Numbered from the stretch's first letter, positions 1 through 8,940 are shown. The stretch: DNA of 64,000 bases from Brachybacterium ginsengisoli (GCF_002407065.1 NZ_CP023564.1:2976001-3040000); one strand, 5' to 3'. Made by a program: numbers and translations. Notes: generated by a model not told the origin, from the letters alone.

Positions 1-964
1 GCAGGTCCGGGGTCATCGCCCGCAGCCGACCCTTGCGCATGATCGCCAGGACCCGCACCTTCGAGCGCAGCAGCGGCAGCGCCTCGCCGAGGGTGAGACC
101 CACCAGGGCGGTTCCGCGCGCGGCGGCCTCGGCGATGATGGTCGAGCCGAAGCTGCCGATGGGGTGGTACCTGCCCGTGGAGCCCAGCACCCGGGAGGCC
201 ATCTCGCGGCCCAGCACCTGGCCGAGCTCGAGCACGTGGTCGGCGCCGGCGAAGCCGAGCACGTCGACGGAGACGGGCTTCGCCGCGGTCACGGCGATCG
301 GCACGCGGGCTGCGGCCTGGCGCACGGTGAAGGCGACGTTGGTGTTCGCGGTGTCCGAGAGGGTGGAGACCACCAGTCGGGCGCGCGAGGCGCCGGCGTT
401 GCGGTAGGTCACGGCGGAGTCGAGCGGACCCACGATCACCTGGCGCCCCTGGTCGTGCAGCTCCCCGGCGAGGGCCCCGTCCTCGAGGACGATGACGGCG
501 GGCACCCGGGAGCGCTCCGCCCGGGCGGCGAACGCCTGGGTGACCGCGTCGGAGCCCACCAGCAGCACGTGGTCGCACAGGGAGGCGGGCACCTTGCGCG
601 GGGTGCGCGCGGCACGGCGGTGGTCCAGCCACGGGGTGACGACGTACTGGATGACGAAGAAGGGCAGCAGCACCAGCATGTAGACCACGCCGCTGAGCAG
701 GACCCACAGCGAGAACAGCCGGCCGGCGTCCGAGGTGAAGGTGATGTCGCCGTAGCCGAGGGTCGACATGGTGGTGATTGTCCAGTACACGGCGCTCGCC
801 CACGAGTGCTCGCCGGACTCGTGCTCCATCAGGACCTTGAACAGGACCGAGTGGACCACGACCATCACGAAGCCGATCCCGAGGATCAGCACGGCGGCCT
901 TCGACCGTCGGCCGACGAACGGGGATCTGTCCGCGCGGCGGCGCTCGCCCTCCGTCTGTCCCAT
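1..964 (-). CDS. Potassium channel with C-terminal TrkA/RCK domain (partial, 3' end outside window)
   Basis: Read on the minus strand with no stop before the window edge, so the C-terminus is missing. A transmembrane helix at about residues 23-43 is followed by a pore loop with the K+ selectivity signature TLGYGD at residues 68-73 and a second helix at about 84-110. This is the two-TM ion-channel fold. From about residue 132 a Rossmann-like TrkA-N/RCK domain follows, and the visible end looks like the start of the RCK C-lobe. The family makes tetrameric membrane K+ channels gated by cytosolic ligands. The nucleotide-binding glycine motif is weak (VGSDAVT), so the ligand is uncertain. The start is ATG at 964, preceded by a GAGAGGA-type ribosome site. 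Confidence 0.85.
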   Translation of the reverse strand, partial: MGQTEGERRRADRSPFVGRRSKAAVLILGIGFVMVVVHSVLFKVLMEHESGEHSWASAVYWTITTMSTLGYGDITFTSDAGRLFSLWVLLSGVVYMLVLLPFFVIQYVVTPWLDHRRAARTPRKVPASLCDHVLLVGSDAVTQAFAARAERSRVPAVIVLEDGALAGELHDQGRQVIVGPLDSAVTYRNAGASRARLVVSTLSDTANTNVAFTVRQAAARVPIAVTAAKPVSVDVLGFAGADHVLELGQVLGREMASRVLGSTGRYHPIGSFGSTIIAEAAARGTALVGLTLGEALPLLRSKVRVLAIMRKGRLRAMTPDL

Positions 965-1072
965 CGCCGTCCTCTCCACGATCGATCGGGAACCCGCATG
1001 CTCCGGCTCCCGGAGCACAGTAGGCCTCCGGACCCCCGCGACGCACCGGGCCCGCGCCCGGTGAGCGGAGCA

Positions 1073-1750
1073 TCACGCGGGCGGCGGACCGCTCTCCCAG
1101 GCATGGCCCACGAGCTCAGCCAGGATGTCCGTGTCGACCGCCTCGAGGGACCGCACCCAGACGCAGCCGGCGCCGCGCCGGTGCGGGCCCAGCCGCTCCA
1201 GCAGCTCCTCGCTGCGGGGATGGCCCTGCAGCCCGTAGAGCGCGAGATCCGCGGCGCGCGGGCTGAAGCCGAGCTGGAAGGTGTCCCCCTCGCGGCCGGT
1301 GGCATAGCGGTAGTGCACCTCGCCGTAGCCGATCATGCTGGGCCCCCACATCGTGGCCGGGGCGCCGGTGGCCTCCCCGAACATCGCCAGCAGGGCCGCG
1401 CCCTCGCGGCGGCGGCGCGCGCCGAGCGAGGCGATGTGGTCCTCGGGGGCGGCGCCGGTCGAGCGGGTGCGGAGATCGGCGGCGTTCCTCCCGGTCGCCC
1501 CGCGGGTCACGACCGCCGATCGGGTCTCCGCGGCGGGCGGGTCCTGGAAGGAGGCTCCGTGCTCGGCGAGCACCGCCTGCAGCCGGCGTCCGGCCGACGG
1601 GCCGACGCCGTGGAGCGCGGCGAGTTCGGGCCAGCTGCGGCCTGCCAGCTCGCCGACGATGCCCAGCCCCTGCTCGGCCAGAGCCCGGACCGCGGGGCGT
1701 CCCACACCCGGGACATCCGCGATGGGGGTGGAGAGGTCGCTGTCGCTCAT
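1073..1750 (-). CDS. Helix-hairpin-helix plus DUF1801 domain protein
   Basis: A 225-residue protein. The N-terminal third carries two helix-hairpin-helix-like stretches (VPGVGRPA near residue 13 and LHGVGPSAG near residue 49), a fold that binds DNA or RNA non-specifically. The rest, from about residue 110, matches the DUF1801/YdhG-like fold (MWGPSMIGYG, the YRYATGREGD region, FSPRAADLALY). Its start overlaps the stop of the upstream lacI-type gene by 4 bp (ATGA), so the two are probably translationally coupled. The biochemical function is unknown and the link to the sugar locus is unclear. Confidence 0.75.
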   Translation of the reverse strand: MSDSDLSTPIADVPGVGRPAVRALAEQGLGIVGELAGRSWPELAALHGVGPSAGRRLQAVLAEHGASFQDPPAAETRSAVVTRGATGRNAADLRTRSTGAAPEDHIASLGARRRREGAALLAMFGEATGAPATMWGPSMIGYGEVHYRYATGREGDTFQLGFSPRAADLALYGLQGHPRSEELLERLGPHRRGAGCVWVRSLEAVDTDILAELVGHAWESGPPPA

Positions 1751-2739
1751 GCTCGGAGCGTAGACGAGCTCGGCGCGCGACCGACCGAGGCGCGGGGCAC
1801 GAAGCGGGTGCGCAGCCCGATCCGTGCCGGCTCGCCGCCGGCGGGTTCGTGGAGCAGGTCGATCCCGGTGGTGCCCATGTCGTAGCGGGGCACCCGCACC
1901 GTGGCCAGGCCCGGGGTGATCATCGCGGCGAAGGTGATGTCGTCCCAGCCCACCACGCTGATCTGCCCCGGCACGTCCACGCCGAAGCTGCGCAGCCGCT
2001 CCATGAGCGCGAGGGCCATGAGGTCGTTGTAGACCAGCACCGCGGTCGCGTCGGTCTGCAGGAGCGCCTCGGCGCCGAGGCGCCCGCCGTCGGCCGTCGG
2101 CGCGAAGGAGCCGATCTCGATCGCCTCCAGGCCCGCCTCGGCGCAGATCCCCACGATGACCTCGCGCCGCACCTGGTCGGAACGGCTGATGGAGGGGCCG
2201 CCGACGTAGCCGATCCGTCGGTGCCCCATCCGTCGCAGGTGCTGCACGGCGGCGGGGATGCCCGGATCCGGGTCCGCGAAGACGCCGGGGAGCTGCGGGG
2301 AGACCCGGTTGACCAGGCTGAGCGGTGTGAGCGAGGCGGCCTCGCGCAGCGACTCCTCGTCCATCCGGCTCGAGCACAGCAGGATCCCGTCGACCTGGGG
2401 GGCGAGGGTGCGCACCAGCGGCAGCTCGCCCTCGGGCGACTCCCCCGCGTCGGTGATCAGCAGCTGCGCCCCGAGCTCGTGGGCCCGGGCCTGCGCACCC
2501 TTGAGCACCGCCGGGAAGAAGGGGTTCTCGAGGTCGGGGACGATCACGCCGTACACCCCGGCACGCCCGGTGATGAGGGCGCGGGCGGTGCGGTTGGGGC
2601 TGTAGCCGAGCTCGGAGGCGGCGGCGCGCACCCGCTCGAGGGTCGCGGCGCCGACCATGTCCGGGCGCTGGAAGGCCCGGGAGGCCGTGGCGACGGAGAC
2701 GGCCGCGCGGGCGGCCACGTCCTTGAGCGTCACCGCCAT
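1747..2739 (-). CDS. LacI-family transcriptional regulator
   Basis: A 330-residue repressor of normal family length. The N-terminus has the LacI helix-turn-helix (VTLKDVAARAAVSVATASRA, residues 3-22) and hinge, followed by a periplasmic-binding-protein-like effector domain (GVIVPDLENPFF, ILLCSSRMD, GYVGGP, GWDDITFA). It is divergent from a zinc dehydrogenase and a tagaturonate-epimerase-like gene. A perfect palindrome lies in the shared intergenic region, so it most likely represses that operon and itself in response to a sugar acid. The start is ATG with GAAGGGGAG upstream. The effector is unknown. Confidence 0.9.
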   Translation of the reverse strand: MAVTLKDVAARAAVSVATASRAFQRPDMVGAATLERVRAAASELGYSPNRTARALITGRAGVYGVIVPDLENPFFPAVLKGAQARAHELGAQLLITDAGESPEGELPLVRTLAPQVDGILLCSSRMDEESLREAASLTPLSLVNRVSPQLPGVFADPDPGIPAAVQHLRRMGHRRIGYVGGPSISRSDQVRREVIVGICAEAGLEAIEIGSFAPTADGGRLGAEALLQTDATAVLVYNDLMALALMERLRSFGVDVPGQISVVGWDDITFAAMITPGLATVRVPRYDMGTTGIDLLHEPAGGEPARIGLRTRFVPRASVGRAPSSSTLRA

Positions 2740-2765
2740 GCTCGCTCCCCTTCCGGCGCACCCGC

Positions 2766-2782
2766 ACTGCAACTTTTGCAGT
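2766..2782. promoter_or_regulatory. Candidate LacI-family operator (perfect palindrome)
   Basis: ACTGCAA-CTT-TTGCAGT has perfect 7-bp arms and a 3-bp centre. It lies between the divergent LacI-family gene and the zinc dehydrogenase. A further half-site ACTGCAA occurs at 2830-2836, just upstream of a TATACA -10-like element for the dehydrogenase. A second, looser inverted repeat (GTGGAC at 2785-2790, GTCCAC at 2806-2811) sits between them. Confidence 0.65.
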
Positions 2783-2868
2783 CGGTGGACATCGTCGACA
2801 GCATAGTCCACACTCGTACAGGTCCGATGACTGCAATCGTATACATCTGCGACCGACGGAGGCCCCTG

Positions 2869-3903
2869 ATGAAGTCGATCCGCGTCACCACGCCCGGAGC
2901 CGTGGAGATCGTCGACGTCCCCGCTCCGCAGCCCGCGCCCGGGGAGGCGCTGCTGCGCGTCCGCTTCGCCGGCATCTGCGGCTCGGACATCCAGACCTTC
3001 CGGGGCACCCAGCCCTTCACCACCTACCCGCGCGTCCCCGGGCACGAGTTCTCCGCGGAGATCCTCGAGATCCACGACCCCGAGGGGGCCGCGGAGACCG
3101 ATCTGTCCGTCGGGGACGTCGTCACGGGCGTGCCCTACTTCGAGGACGGCACCTGCTACTCCTGCCGCCGCGGGCGGCTCAACGCCTGCGTGCACAACGA
3201 GACCATGGGCGTGCACCGCGACGGCGCGTTCCAGGAGCTGATCACCATGCCGCTGGACCGGCTGCACCGGGCCGAGGGCGTAAATCCCCGCGACCTGGCG
3301 ATGGTGGAGCCGTTCTCCATCGGGTACCACGCCGTGCTGCGCGCCGAGGTCGGCGAGCAGGACCGGGTGCTGGTCATCGGCGCCGGAGCGATCGGCCTGC
3401 TGACCATGCTCGCCGCCCGCAGCCGCGGGGCGCGCGTCTGGGTCGCCGACGTCGTCGGGTCCCGCCTGGAGATCGCCCGCGACCTCGGCGCGGAGGGGAC
3501 CTTCGATCTCACGACGGACTCCCTCGCCGACGCCGTCGACCGCGCCACCGACGGCGACGGCTTCGACGTGGTCTGCGAGGCCACCGGCCTGCCGGTCTCC
3601 TTCACCAACGCGATCGAGGCGGCCGCCACCGGTGCGCGCCTCGCCCTGATCGGCAACGGCACCCGCGAGGTCACCTTCAACCAGTCGGTCCTCATCAAGA
3701 AGGAGCTGGACGTGCTCGGCTCCCGCAACAGCCTCGGGGTCTTCCCCCAGCTCATCGAGCTCCTGGAGAGCGGCGCGGTGGACGTCTCGCCGCTGCGCAC
3801 CCGGATCGTCCCGTTCACCGAGGCGATGAGCGCGCTCGAGGCCGCCGGCGGCGGGTCGACCGCCGATGTCAAGGTGCTCATCGAGTTCCCCACCGCCCCC
3901 TGA
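2869..3903 (+). CDS. Zinc-dependent alcohol/sugar dehydrogenase (MDR family)
   Basis: A 344-residue medium-chain dehydrogenase. Catalytic zinc ligands are visible as C37 (GICGSD) and the GHE motif at residues 58-60. The structural zinc lobe holds only three obvious cysteines (C96, C99, C107), so the fourth ligand is probably replaced. The Rossmann motif is VIGAGAIG. It most resembles threonine/sorbitol/galactitol-type dehydrogenases and would oxidise or reduce a polyol or aldonate with NAD(P). The next gene is a tagaturonate-epimerase-like protein, so a uronate/aldonate substrate is the best inference. The ribosome site is CGGAGG before ATG 2869. Confidence 0.88.
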   Translation: MKSIRVTTPGAVEIVDVPAPQPAPGEALLRVRFAGICGSDIQTFRGTQPFTTYPRVPGHEFSAEILEIHDPEGAAETDLSVGDVVTGVPYFEDGTCYSCRRGRLNACVHNETMGVHRDGAFQELITMPLDRLHRAEGVNPRDLAMVEPFSIGYHAVLRAEVGEQDRVLVIGAGAIGLLTMLAARSRGARVWVADVVGSRLEIARDLGAEGTFDLTTDSLADAVDRATDGDGFDVVCEATGLPVSFTNAIEAAATGARLALIGNGTREVTFNQSVLIKKELDVLGSRNSLGVFPQLIELLESGAVDVSPLRTRIVPFTEAMSALEAAGGGSTADVKVLIEFPTAP

Positions 3904-3940
3904 CCCCGCCCTGCACCTCTCACCCTGATCGGAGATCCCC

Positions 3941-5377
3941 ATGACCCTGCACCACGACTCCCTCACCGCCAGCATCGAGTACGACGGCTCCGCCCGCTCC
4001 CTGCGCCTGGACGCGGCCTCGGCCGATGCACTCGCCGCCTTCGAGGGCACCGCCTCCGCCGCCGGCGACGGGCACGTCCTCACCGGCCCGCTGACCACCG
4101 CGAACGCGAGGGCGCTGCAGGCGGCCTTCCCCGTGCTGCGGCCCCAGCTGATCGGCGGGCACCGCACCTCCGTCGGCACCGGCGACCGCACCGGGCTGGC
4201 GACCCCCGGCCAGGCGCGCGCCTTCGCCGAGCAGGGCGTCGGCGTGATGCCGGTGCTCGCCCAGCAGTCGATCCGCGAGATGGACCGCCTGGGCCGCAGC
4301 GCCCGGTCCGTCATGGACGACGCCGTCTTCGGCCTGGTCGAGGCCGGCTGGGACCGCGGCTTCGGCGCCGACTGCGACCACATCAAGTCCACCGAGGGCA
4401 TCGACCGCGGCCTCGAGGCCGGCTTCGTCATGTTCACCCTGGACCCGGGCGACCTGGTCGCCGACGTCACCGCCGGGGTCACCGAGGCCGACGCCGAGGG
4501 CCTCCCCTGGGACCAGCTCGAGGACACCCTCGCGGACCTCAAGGCCCGCTACGTGGGCATGACGCTGGACGTGGGCCATTCGCAGATCGAGGTCACCGAG
4601 CAGGACGTCCTCACCGCGGCGGTGAAGTACGGTCGCGCGGTCGTGGAGTCGATGCGCCTGTACCGTCACGTCACCGAGAACGCCCGGCACGAGGTCGAGA
4701 TCGAGTTCGCGGTCGACGAGACCACATGGCTCACCACCTTCTTCGAGCACTTCTACATGGCCTCGGAGCTCAAGCGCCTGGGCGCCTCCTGGTTCAGCTT
4801 CGCGCCGCGCTACGTGGACGGCTTCGAGAAGGGCCTGGACTTCCTGGGCGACGTGGAGGAGCTGCGCACGAACCTCGAGGCGCACCACGCGATCTCGAAC
4901 CAGTTCGGCGGCTACAAGATCTCCCTGCACTCGGGATCCGACAAGTTCTCCATCTACCCGCTGTGCGTCGAGGCGACCCAGGGCCTGGTCCACCTGAAGA
5001 CCTCCGGCACCAGCTACCTGTGCGGCGTCGAGATCGTCGCCGCCCAGGACCCGGAGCTGTTCTCGGCGATCTGGGACATCTCCCGCGCCTCCTACGTCAA
5101 GGCCCGGGCGAGCTACCAGGTCTCCGCCCACGAGGACCGCACCCCCACCTCCCTGGAGGGCGTGGACCTGCCCGAGCTGATCCGCTCGGCCGACGCCCGC
5201 CAGATCCTGCACGTGGGCTACGGCGACTCGCTGAACGGGACCGACGCCTCCGGCGCCTCGATCCACGACCGCTTCCTCGACGTGGTCGCCGCACATCAGG
5301 CCAGCCACACCGAGGTGCTCGCCGCGCACATCGGCCGCCATCTGGCGCCCTTCCGGCCGGCTCCCGCCCAGGGCTGA
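3941..5377 (+). CDS. Tagaturonate epimerase (UxaE)-like protein
   Basis: A 478-residue protein matching the UxaE-type family by length and conserved blocks: GHRTSVGTGDR, a DCDHIKS segment, the HSGSDKFSIYP block and HVGYGDSL. UxaE-type enzymes interconvert D-tagaturonate and D-fructuronate in galacturonate degradation using a metal ion. The reading frame follows the dehydrogenase by 37 bp with a GGAGAT ribosome site, so they form one transcript under the LacI operator. I recognise the family from memory. Substrate specificity here is inferred. Confidence 0.75.
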   Translation: MTLHHDSLTASIEYDGSARSLRLDAASADALAAFEGTASAAGDGHVLTGPLTTANARALQAAFPVLRPQLIGGHRTSVGTGDRTGLATPGQARAFAEQGVGVMPVLAQQSIREMDRLGRSARSVMDDAVFGLVEAGWDRGFGADCDHIKSTEGIDRGLEAGFVMFTLDPGDLVADVTAGVTEADAEGLPWDQLEDTLADLKARYVGMTLDVGHSQIEVTEQDVLTAAVKYGRAVVESMRLYRHVTENARHEVEIEFAVDETTWLTTFFEHFYMASELKRLGASWFSFAPRYVDGFEKGLDFLGDVEELRTNLEAHHAISNQFGGYKISLHSGSDKFSIYPLCVEATQGLVHLKTSGTSYLCGVEIVAAQDPELFSAIWDISRASYVKARASYQVSAHEDRTPTSLEGVDLPELIRSADARQILHVGYGDSLNGTDASGASIHDRFLDVVAAHQASHTEVLAAHIGRHLAPFRPAPAQG

Positions 5378-5444
5378 CGCCGTCGTCCCTCCCTGCGCGG
5401 CGGCCATGGCAGGATGAGCCGTCGCGCGAGGTGAGGAGGGCTGG

Positions 5445-6458
5445 ATGTCTGCAGCAGGGATCGGGGCCCTCGGGCTCCTGACGATGCTGTGCACGGCGGC
5501 CCACCAGCTGATCGTCCGCCGGGACCCCCGCCGGATGCGCAGCGGGACGCTCCTGCTGCTCGCCGCGCTCCTGCTCCTCGCTCTGGTGCTCGCGCTGCTG
5601 GGCCGCCCGGCACCGACGGCGCTGCTGCTCGCGCTGTGGGGCCTGAGCATGACCGGGGCGCTCGTACTCGGGGCGACCGTGGTGATCGGCTCCCTGGTCA
5701 TCTCCCCGCGCGATGCCCGACCGCGCGGTCGTGTGCTCTCGGGGCTCGGCGGGCTCGCGCTGCTCGCCTCCCCCGTCCTGGTCCCCGCGCTCGCGGGGGT
5801 CGGGGGTCCCGTCGGCCTCGTGCTCGCAGGGATCGTCGGCGTCCTCGCGATGCACCTGGGGATCGCCTTCCTGATCTTCCTCGGCGCCGCCCTCCCCTAC
5901 CTCCGGCACCGGCCGCGACTGGGCGGCGGCGGCATCATCGTGCTCGGCTCGACCCTGCACGCCGGACGGATCCCGCCGCTGCTGCGTGGTCGGCTCGAGC
6001 GCGCCGCCGCCGAGCGGGAGCGCCTGCTCGCCCTCGGCGTCGATCCGCTGCTGGTGCCCTCGGGCGGCAAGGGCGACGAGGACACCCCGCACGAGGCGGA
6101 GGCGATGGCGGCGCATCTGATCGACGTGCTCGGGGTCCCCGCCGACCGGGTGCGCACCGAGATCGCCGCGCGCACCACCGAGGAGAACCTGGTCCTCTCC
6201 CACCGACTGCTCGACGAGGCCGGACAGGCGGGCACCTACCTCGTCGTCACCAGCGGATATCACGCCTTCCGGGCCGCGCTGATCGCGCGCGAGCTGGGGT
6301 TCGGGGACGAGGTGGTCGGCGGGCCGACGGGGCTGCGCCATCTGCCCACCGCGATGCTGCGGGAGTTCGTGCTCCTGCTCGGGCGCCGACTGCCCTGGGT
6401 GCTCGCCGCCCTGCCCGTGACGGTCGCGGCCGCGGTGCTGCTGGTGCGCATGCTCTGA
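5445..6458 (+). CDS. YdcF/SanA/ElyC-type DUF218 membrane protein, copy 1
   Basis: 337 residues. Several N-terminal transmembrane helices (about residues 4-150) precede a cytosolic or periplasmic DUF218 domain with the family blocks IIVLGSTLHAGRIPPLL, LLVPSGGKGDED, the ARTTEEN motif and VVTSGYHAFRA. A final helix lies at the C-terminus. DUF218 proteins are linked to envelope and peptidoglycan homeostasis, but the reaction is not established. The ribosome site is GAGGAGG. The next gene is a close paralogue of the same length, a tandem duplication. Confidence 0.85.
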   Translation: MSAAGIGALGLLTMLCTAAHQLIVRRDPRRMRSGTLLLLAALLLLALVLALLGRPAPTALLLALWGLSMTGALVLGATVVIGSLVISPRDARPRGRVLSGLGGLALLASPVLVPALAGVGGPVGLVLAGIVGVLAMHLGIAFLIFLGAALPYLRHRPRLGGGGIIVLGSTLHAGRIPPLLRGRLERAAAERERLLALGVDPLLVPSGGKGDEDTPHEAEAMAAHLIDVLGVPADRVRTEIAARTTEENLVLSHRLLDEAGQAGTYLVVTSGYHAFRAALIARELGFGDEVVGGPTGLRHLPTAMLREFVLLLGRRLPWVLAALPVTVAAAVLLVRML

Positions 6459-6515
6459 GCGTCCCGGTGCCGCACCGTGTCAGGATGGATGACCGGACGA
6501 GTCGAGGAGCTGGGA

Positions 6516-7532
6516 ATGCTGGGATCGCTGATCGGGACGGCCTTCTGGTGGGGGCTGTACCTGCTGGTCTTCCACCGGGACCGGAGGCGGGTGCGCAACG
6601 GCGTGCTCCTGCTGATCGCGCTCGGATCGAGCCTCTCCACCCTCGGCCAGCTCGTCCAGACCACCCTTCCGCTCGGCGACGTGCTCGTGCTCGCCGCGGT
6701 GCTGCTCGAGGTGCTGGGACTGGTGGGGCTCGCGGTGTTCATGGTGTGGAACGGCCTGACCATGGTGCGCAAGGAGGGCCGGTCCCTGGGGAACCTGCTC
6801 TCGGGTTTCGCGGGACTGGCCCTGCTGGCCTCTCCCGTCGTCGCCGGGGCTCTGCTGTTCTCGCTCCATCCCCTCGGGCTCGCCGCGGGTGCGCTGCTGG
6901 CTCTGCTCACCCTGCATGTGGGACTCGCCTTCGCCGTGTTCCTGTGCGCCTCGATCCCCTACCAGCTGTTCCCCAAGCAGCTGCCCACCGAGGGGATCAT
7001 CGTCCACGGGTCCGGCCTGATCCGCGGGAAGGTCTCACCCCTGCTGCGCAACCGACTGGACCGTGCCGTCGCCGAGCGCGATCGGCTGCTGGCGCTCGGC
7101 CTCGATCCGCTGCTGGTCCCCTCGGGCGGTCAGGGCGAGGACGAGCCGCGCCCCGAGGGCGAGGCGATGGCCGAGTACCTCGTGGAGGAGGCCGGGATGC
7201 CTGCCGAGCGCGTCCGCGCCGAGACCGCATCGCGCACCACGGAGGAGAACCTGACCCTCTCCCACCGGATCCTCGAGGAGGCCGGCGTGGCAGGCCCCTG
7301 CATCGTCGCGACCAGCAGGTACCACGCCTTCCGTGCGGCCCTGCTGGCGCGGTCGCTGGGATACGCCGACGAGGCCGTGGGTGGTCCCACCGCGTTCTAC
7401 TACGTCCCCAGCGCCACGCTGCGGGAGTTCATCGCGGTGCTGACCTACCGGAAGGTGTGGTTCGCCGTGTCCTTCCTGCCGGCGCTGGGACTCGTCGCCC
7501 TGATGGTCCGGGCCGCGCTGCTGTACGCCTGA
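6516..7532 (+). CDS. YdcF/SanA/ElyC-type DUF218 membrane protein, copy 2
   Basis: 338 residues, with the same topology and motifs as the preceding gene (IIVHGSGLIRGKVSPLL, LLVPSGGQGEDE, SRTTEEN, VATSRYHAFRA). GTG 6477 and ATG 6489 are open upstream. I chose ATG 6516 because GAGGAG precedes it and because the leader before it aligns with the leader before copy 1 (CAGGATG then GAGGAG, then ATG). Its stop TGA directly abuts the stop of the convergent bioY, the two sharing the palindrome TGATCA. Confidence 0.82.
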   Translation: MLGSLIGTAFWWGLYLLVFHRDRRRVRNGVLLLIALGSSLSTLGQLVQTTLPLGDVLVLAAVLLEVLGLVGLAVFMVWNGLTMVRKEGRSLGNLLSGFAGLALLASPVVAGALLFSLHPLGLAAGALLALLTLHVGLAFAVFLCASIPYQLFPKQLPTEGIIVHGSGLIRGKVSPLLRNRLDRAVAERDRLLALGLDPLLVPSGGQGEDEPRPEGEAMAEYLVEEAGMPAERVRAETASRTTEENLTLSHRILEEAGVAGPCIVATSRYHAFRAALLARSLGYADEAVGGPTAFYYVPSATLREFIAVLTYRKVWFAVSFLPALGLVALMVRAALLYA

Positions 7533-8150
7533 TCAGCGGCGGTCGTCGAGGCCGCGCACGGCCTTCCACGCGGCGGGGATCAGCACCGCGGCGAGCGCGG
7601 CCTTGACGAGACCGCCGGGCACGAAGGGCCACAGACCGGCCGCGAGCACGCCGGCGAGGCCGGTCTCGGCGCCCATCACGGCGTTGAGGATCACCGCGAG
7701 GTACGGCACGCCCACCAGGAAGGGCACCGCGCTCGCGGCGACGAAGCCGATCATCGCGAGCACGGGGCGGCGGTCCCAGGCGCGCTCGGCGAACCAGCCG
7801 GCCACGAAGGCCGCCGGCACGAAGCCGAGCACGAACCCGAAGCTGGGCGAGAGCACGGAGGCCGGGCCGCCGCTGAGCTCGGCGAAGATCGGGGCGCCCG
7901 CGAGGCCCACCAGCAGATAGGTCGCCAGCGCCGCGGCACCGCGACGGGAGCCGAGCGCCGCGCCCACGAGGATCACGCCGAGGGTCTGCCCGGTGATCGG
8001 GACCAGCGGCAGCGGGATGGTGACCTGCGCGAGGAGCGCGACGACGGCGACGCCCGAGAGCACCAGGCCGGCATCCTGCAGTCGGGTGCGGTGCGGGGCC
8101 AGGGCATCGGCCAGGACGGGACGGCGGGCCGGGACGGTGATCGCGGACAT
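7533..8150 (-). CDS. bioY: Biotin transporter BioY
   Basis: A 205-residue, six-helix membrane protein with the BioY signature blocks (VTIPLPLVPITGQTLGV, GAPIFAE, GGPASVLSPSFGFVLGF). BioY is the S-component of an ECF-type biotin importer. No bioM/bioN energising genes are adjacent, so it would use a shared ECF module or act alone. The start is ATG with a TGAGGAG ribosome site. Confidence 0.9.
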   Translation of the reverse strand: MSAITVPARRPVLADALAPHRTRLQDAGLVLSGVAVVALLAQVTIPLPLVPITGQTLGVILVGAALGSRRGAAALATYLLVGLAGAPIFAELSGGPASVLSPSFGFVLGFVPAAFVAGWFAERAWDRRPVLAMIGFVAASAVPFLVGVPYLAVILNAVMGAETGLAGVLAAGLWPFVPGGLVKAALAAVLIPAAWKAVRGLDDRR

Positions 8151-8220
8151 GAGGCTCCTCAGGGCTGGGGGACGACGGGGACCAGGGTACGGCCCGGCCC
8201 GGGGCGGTGACCGCCGGGTC

Positions 8221-8940
8221 TCACCGGAGCCCGCCCACGGCCTCGACCAGCGGCGATCCGGCCCACCAGCTGCACAGGGCGATCACGAGGGCGAAGCTCA
8301 GCGTCCACACCCCGGCGGGCAGGGCGGTGAGCTGGCCGAGCTGCGCGGGGTCGTCGCCGCGGCCGCCGGTGCGGATCACGGCGCCGAGGTGCCGCCACGC
8401 CCCGAGCAGCAGGAAGGCGCCGGCGGCAAGGGTGAGCAGCGCGATGAGCGCCGGGGAGCCCCACCACCACAGCGCCCCGACCGCCGCGGCGGTGGCCAGC
8501 ACGGCGGCGACGGTGTGCAGGGAGCGGGTGAACACGAGCGAGAGCACCAGCACGACGAGCGCGATGCAGAGCGCCGTCCGCGCCCAGCCGAGTAGGGAGA
8601 CCTGCACGAGCACGGCCCCGATCAGCGCCGGTGCCGGGTAGCCGGCCCAGGTGGAGGCGATGCGCCCGATCCCTCGGCGGGGGCCGACGGTGAGGGCGTG
8701 GCCGGACATGTCGGCGCTGACCACGAACCCGGCGAAGCGTCGGCCGAAGGCCATCCCGATCACGGCGTGGCCGAGCTCGTGCACGATCGTCACCGCAGGG
8801 CGGGTCAGCCGCCACAGCGGCGGGACGGCGATCACCACGAGCGCCGCGACCAGCGCGGTCGCGACCCACCAGCCGGGCGTCGGGGCGTCGTCGGGCGCGA
8901 TCCGGGCGCCGATCCCGCCGAGCAGGGTGCTGAGGTCCAT
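8221..8940 (-). CDS. M50-type (site-2 protease-like) membrane peptidase
   Basis: A 239-residue polytopic membrane protein with the zinc-protease motif HELGH at residues 54-58, inside the second hydrophobic region. Family M50 proteins cleave substrates within the membrane. This one belongs to the short M50B-like group found in actinobacteria, which lacks a PDZ domain. No anti-sigma partner is adjacent, so the substrate is unknown. The gap to the GH78 gene on the other strand is about 100 bp. Confidence 0.8.
   Translation of the reverse strand: MDLSTLLGGIGARIAPDDAPTPGWWVATALVAALVVIAVPPLWRLTRPAVTIVHELGHAVIGMAFGRRFAGFVVSADMSGHALTVGPRRGIGRIASTWAGYPAPALIGAVLVQVSLLGWARTALCIALVVLVLSLVFTRSLHTVAAVLATAAAVGALWWWGSPALIALLTLAAGAFLLLGAWRHLGAVIRTGGRGDDPAQLGQLTALPAGVWTLSFALVIALCSWWAGSPLVEAVGGLR

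Noticed and set aside
164-1885. 573-codon open frame on the plus strand
   Set aside because: It is a shadow of the minus-strand channel, HhH/DUF1801 and lacI genes; its composition is low-complexity Arg/Gly/His-rich, as expected from antisense of GC-rich genes.
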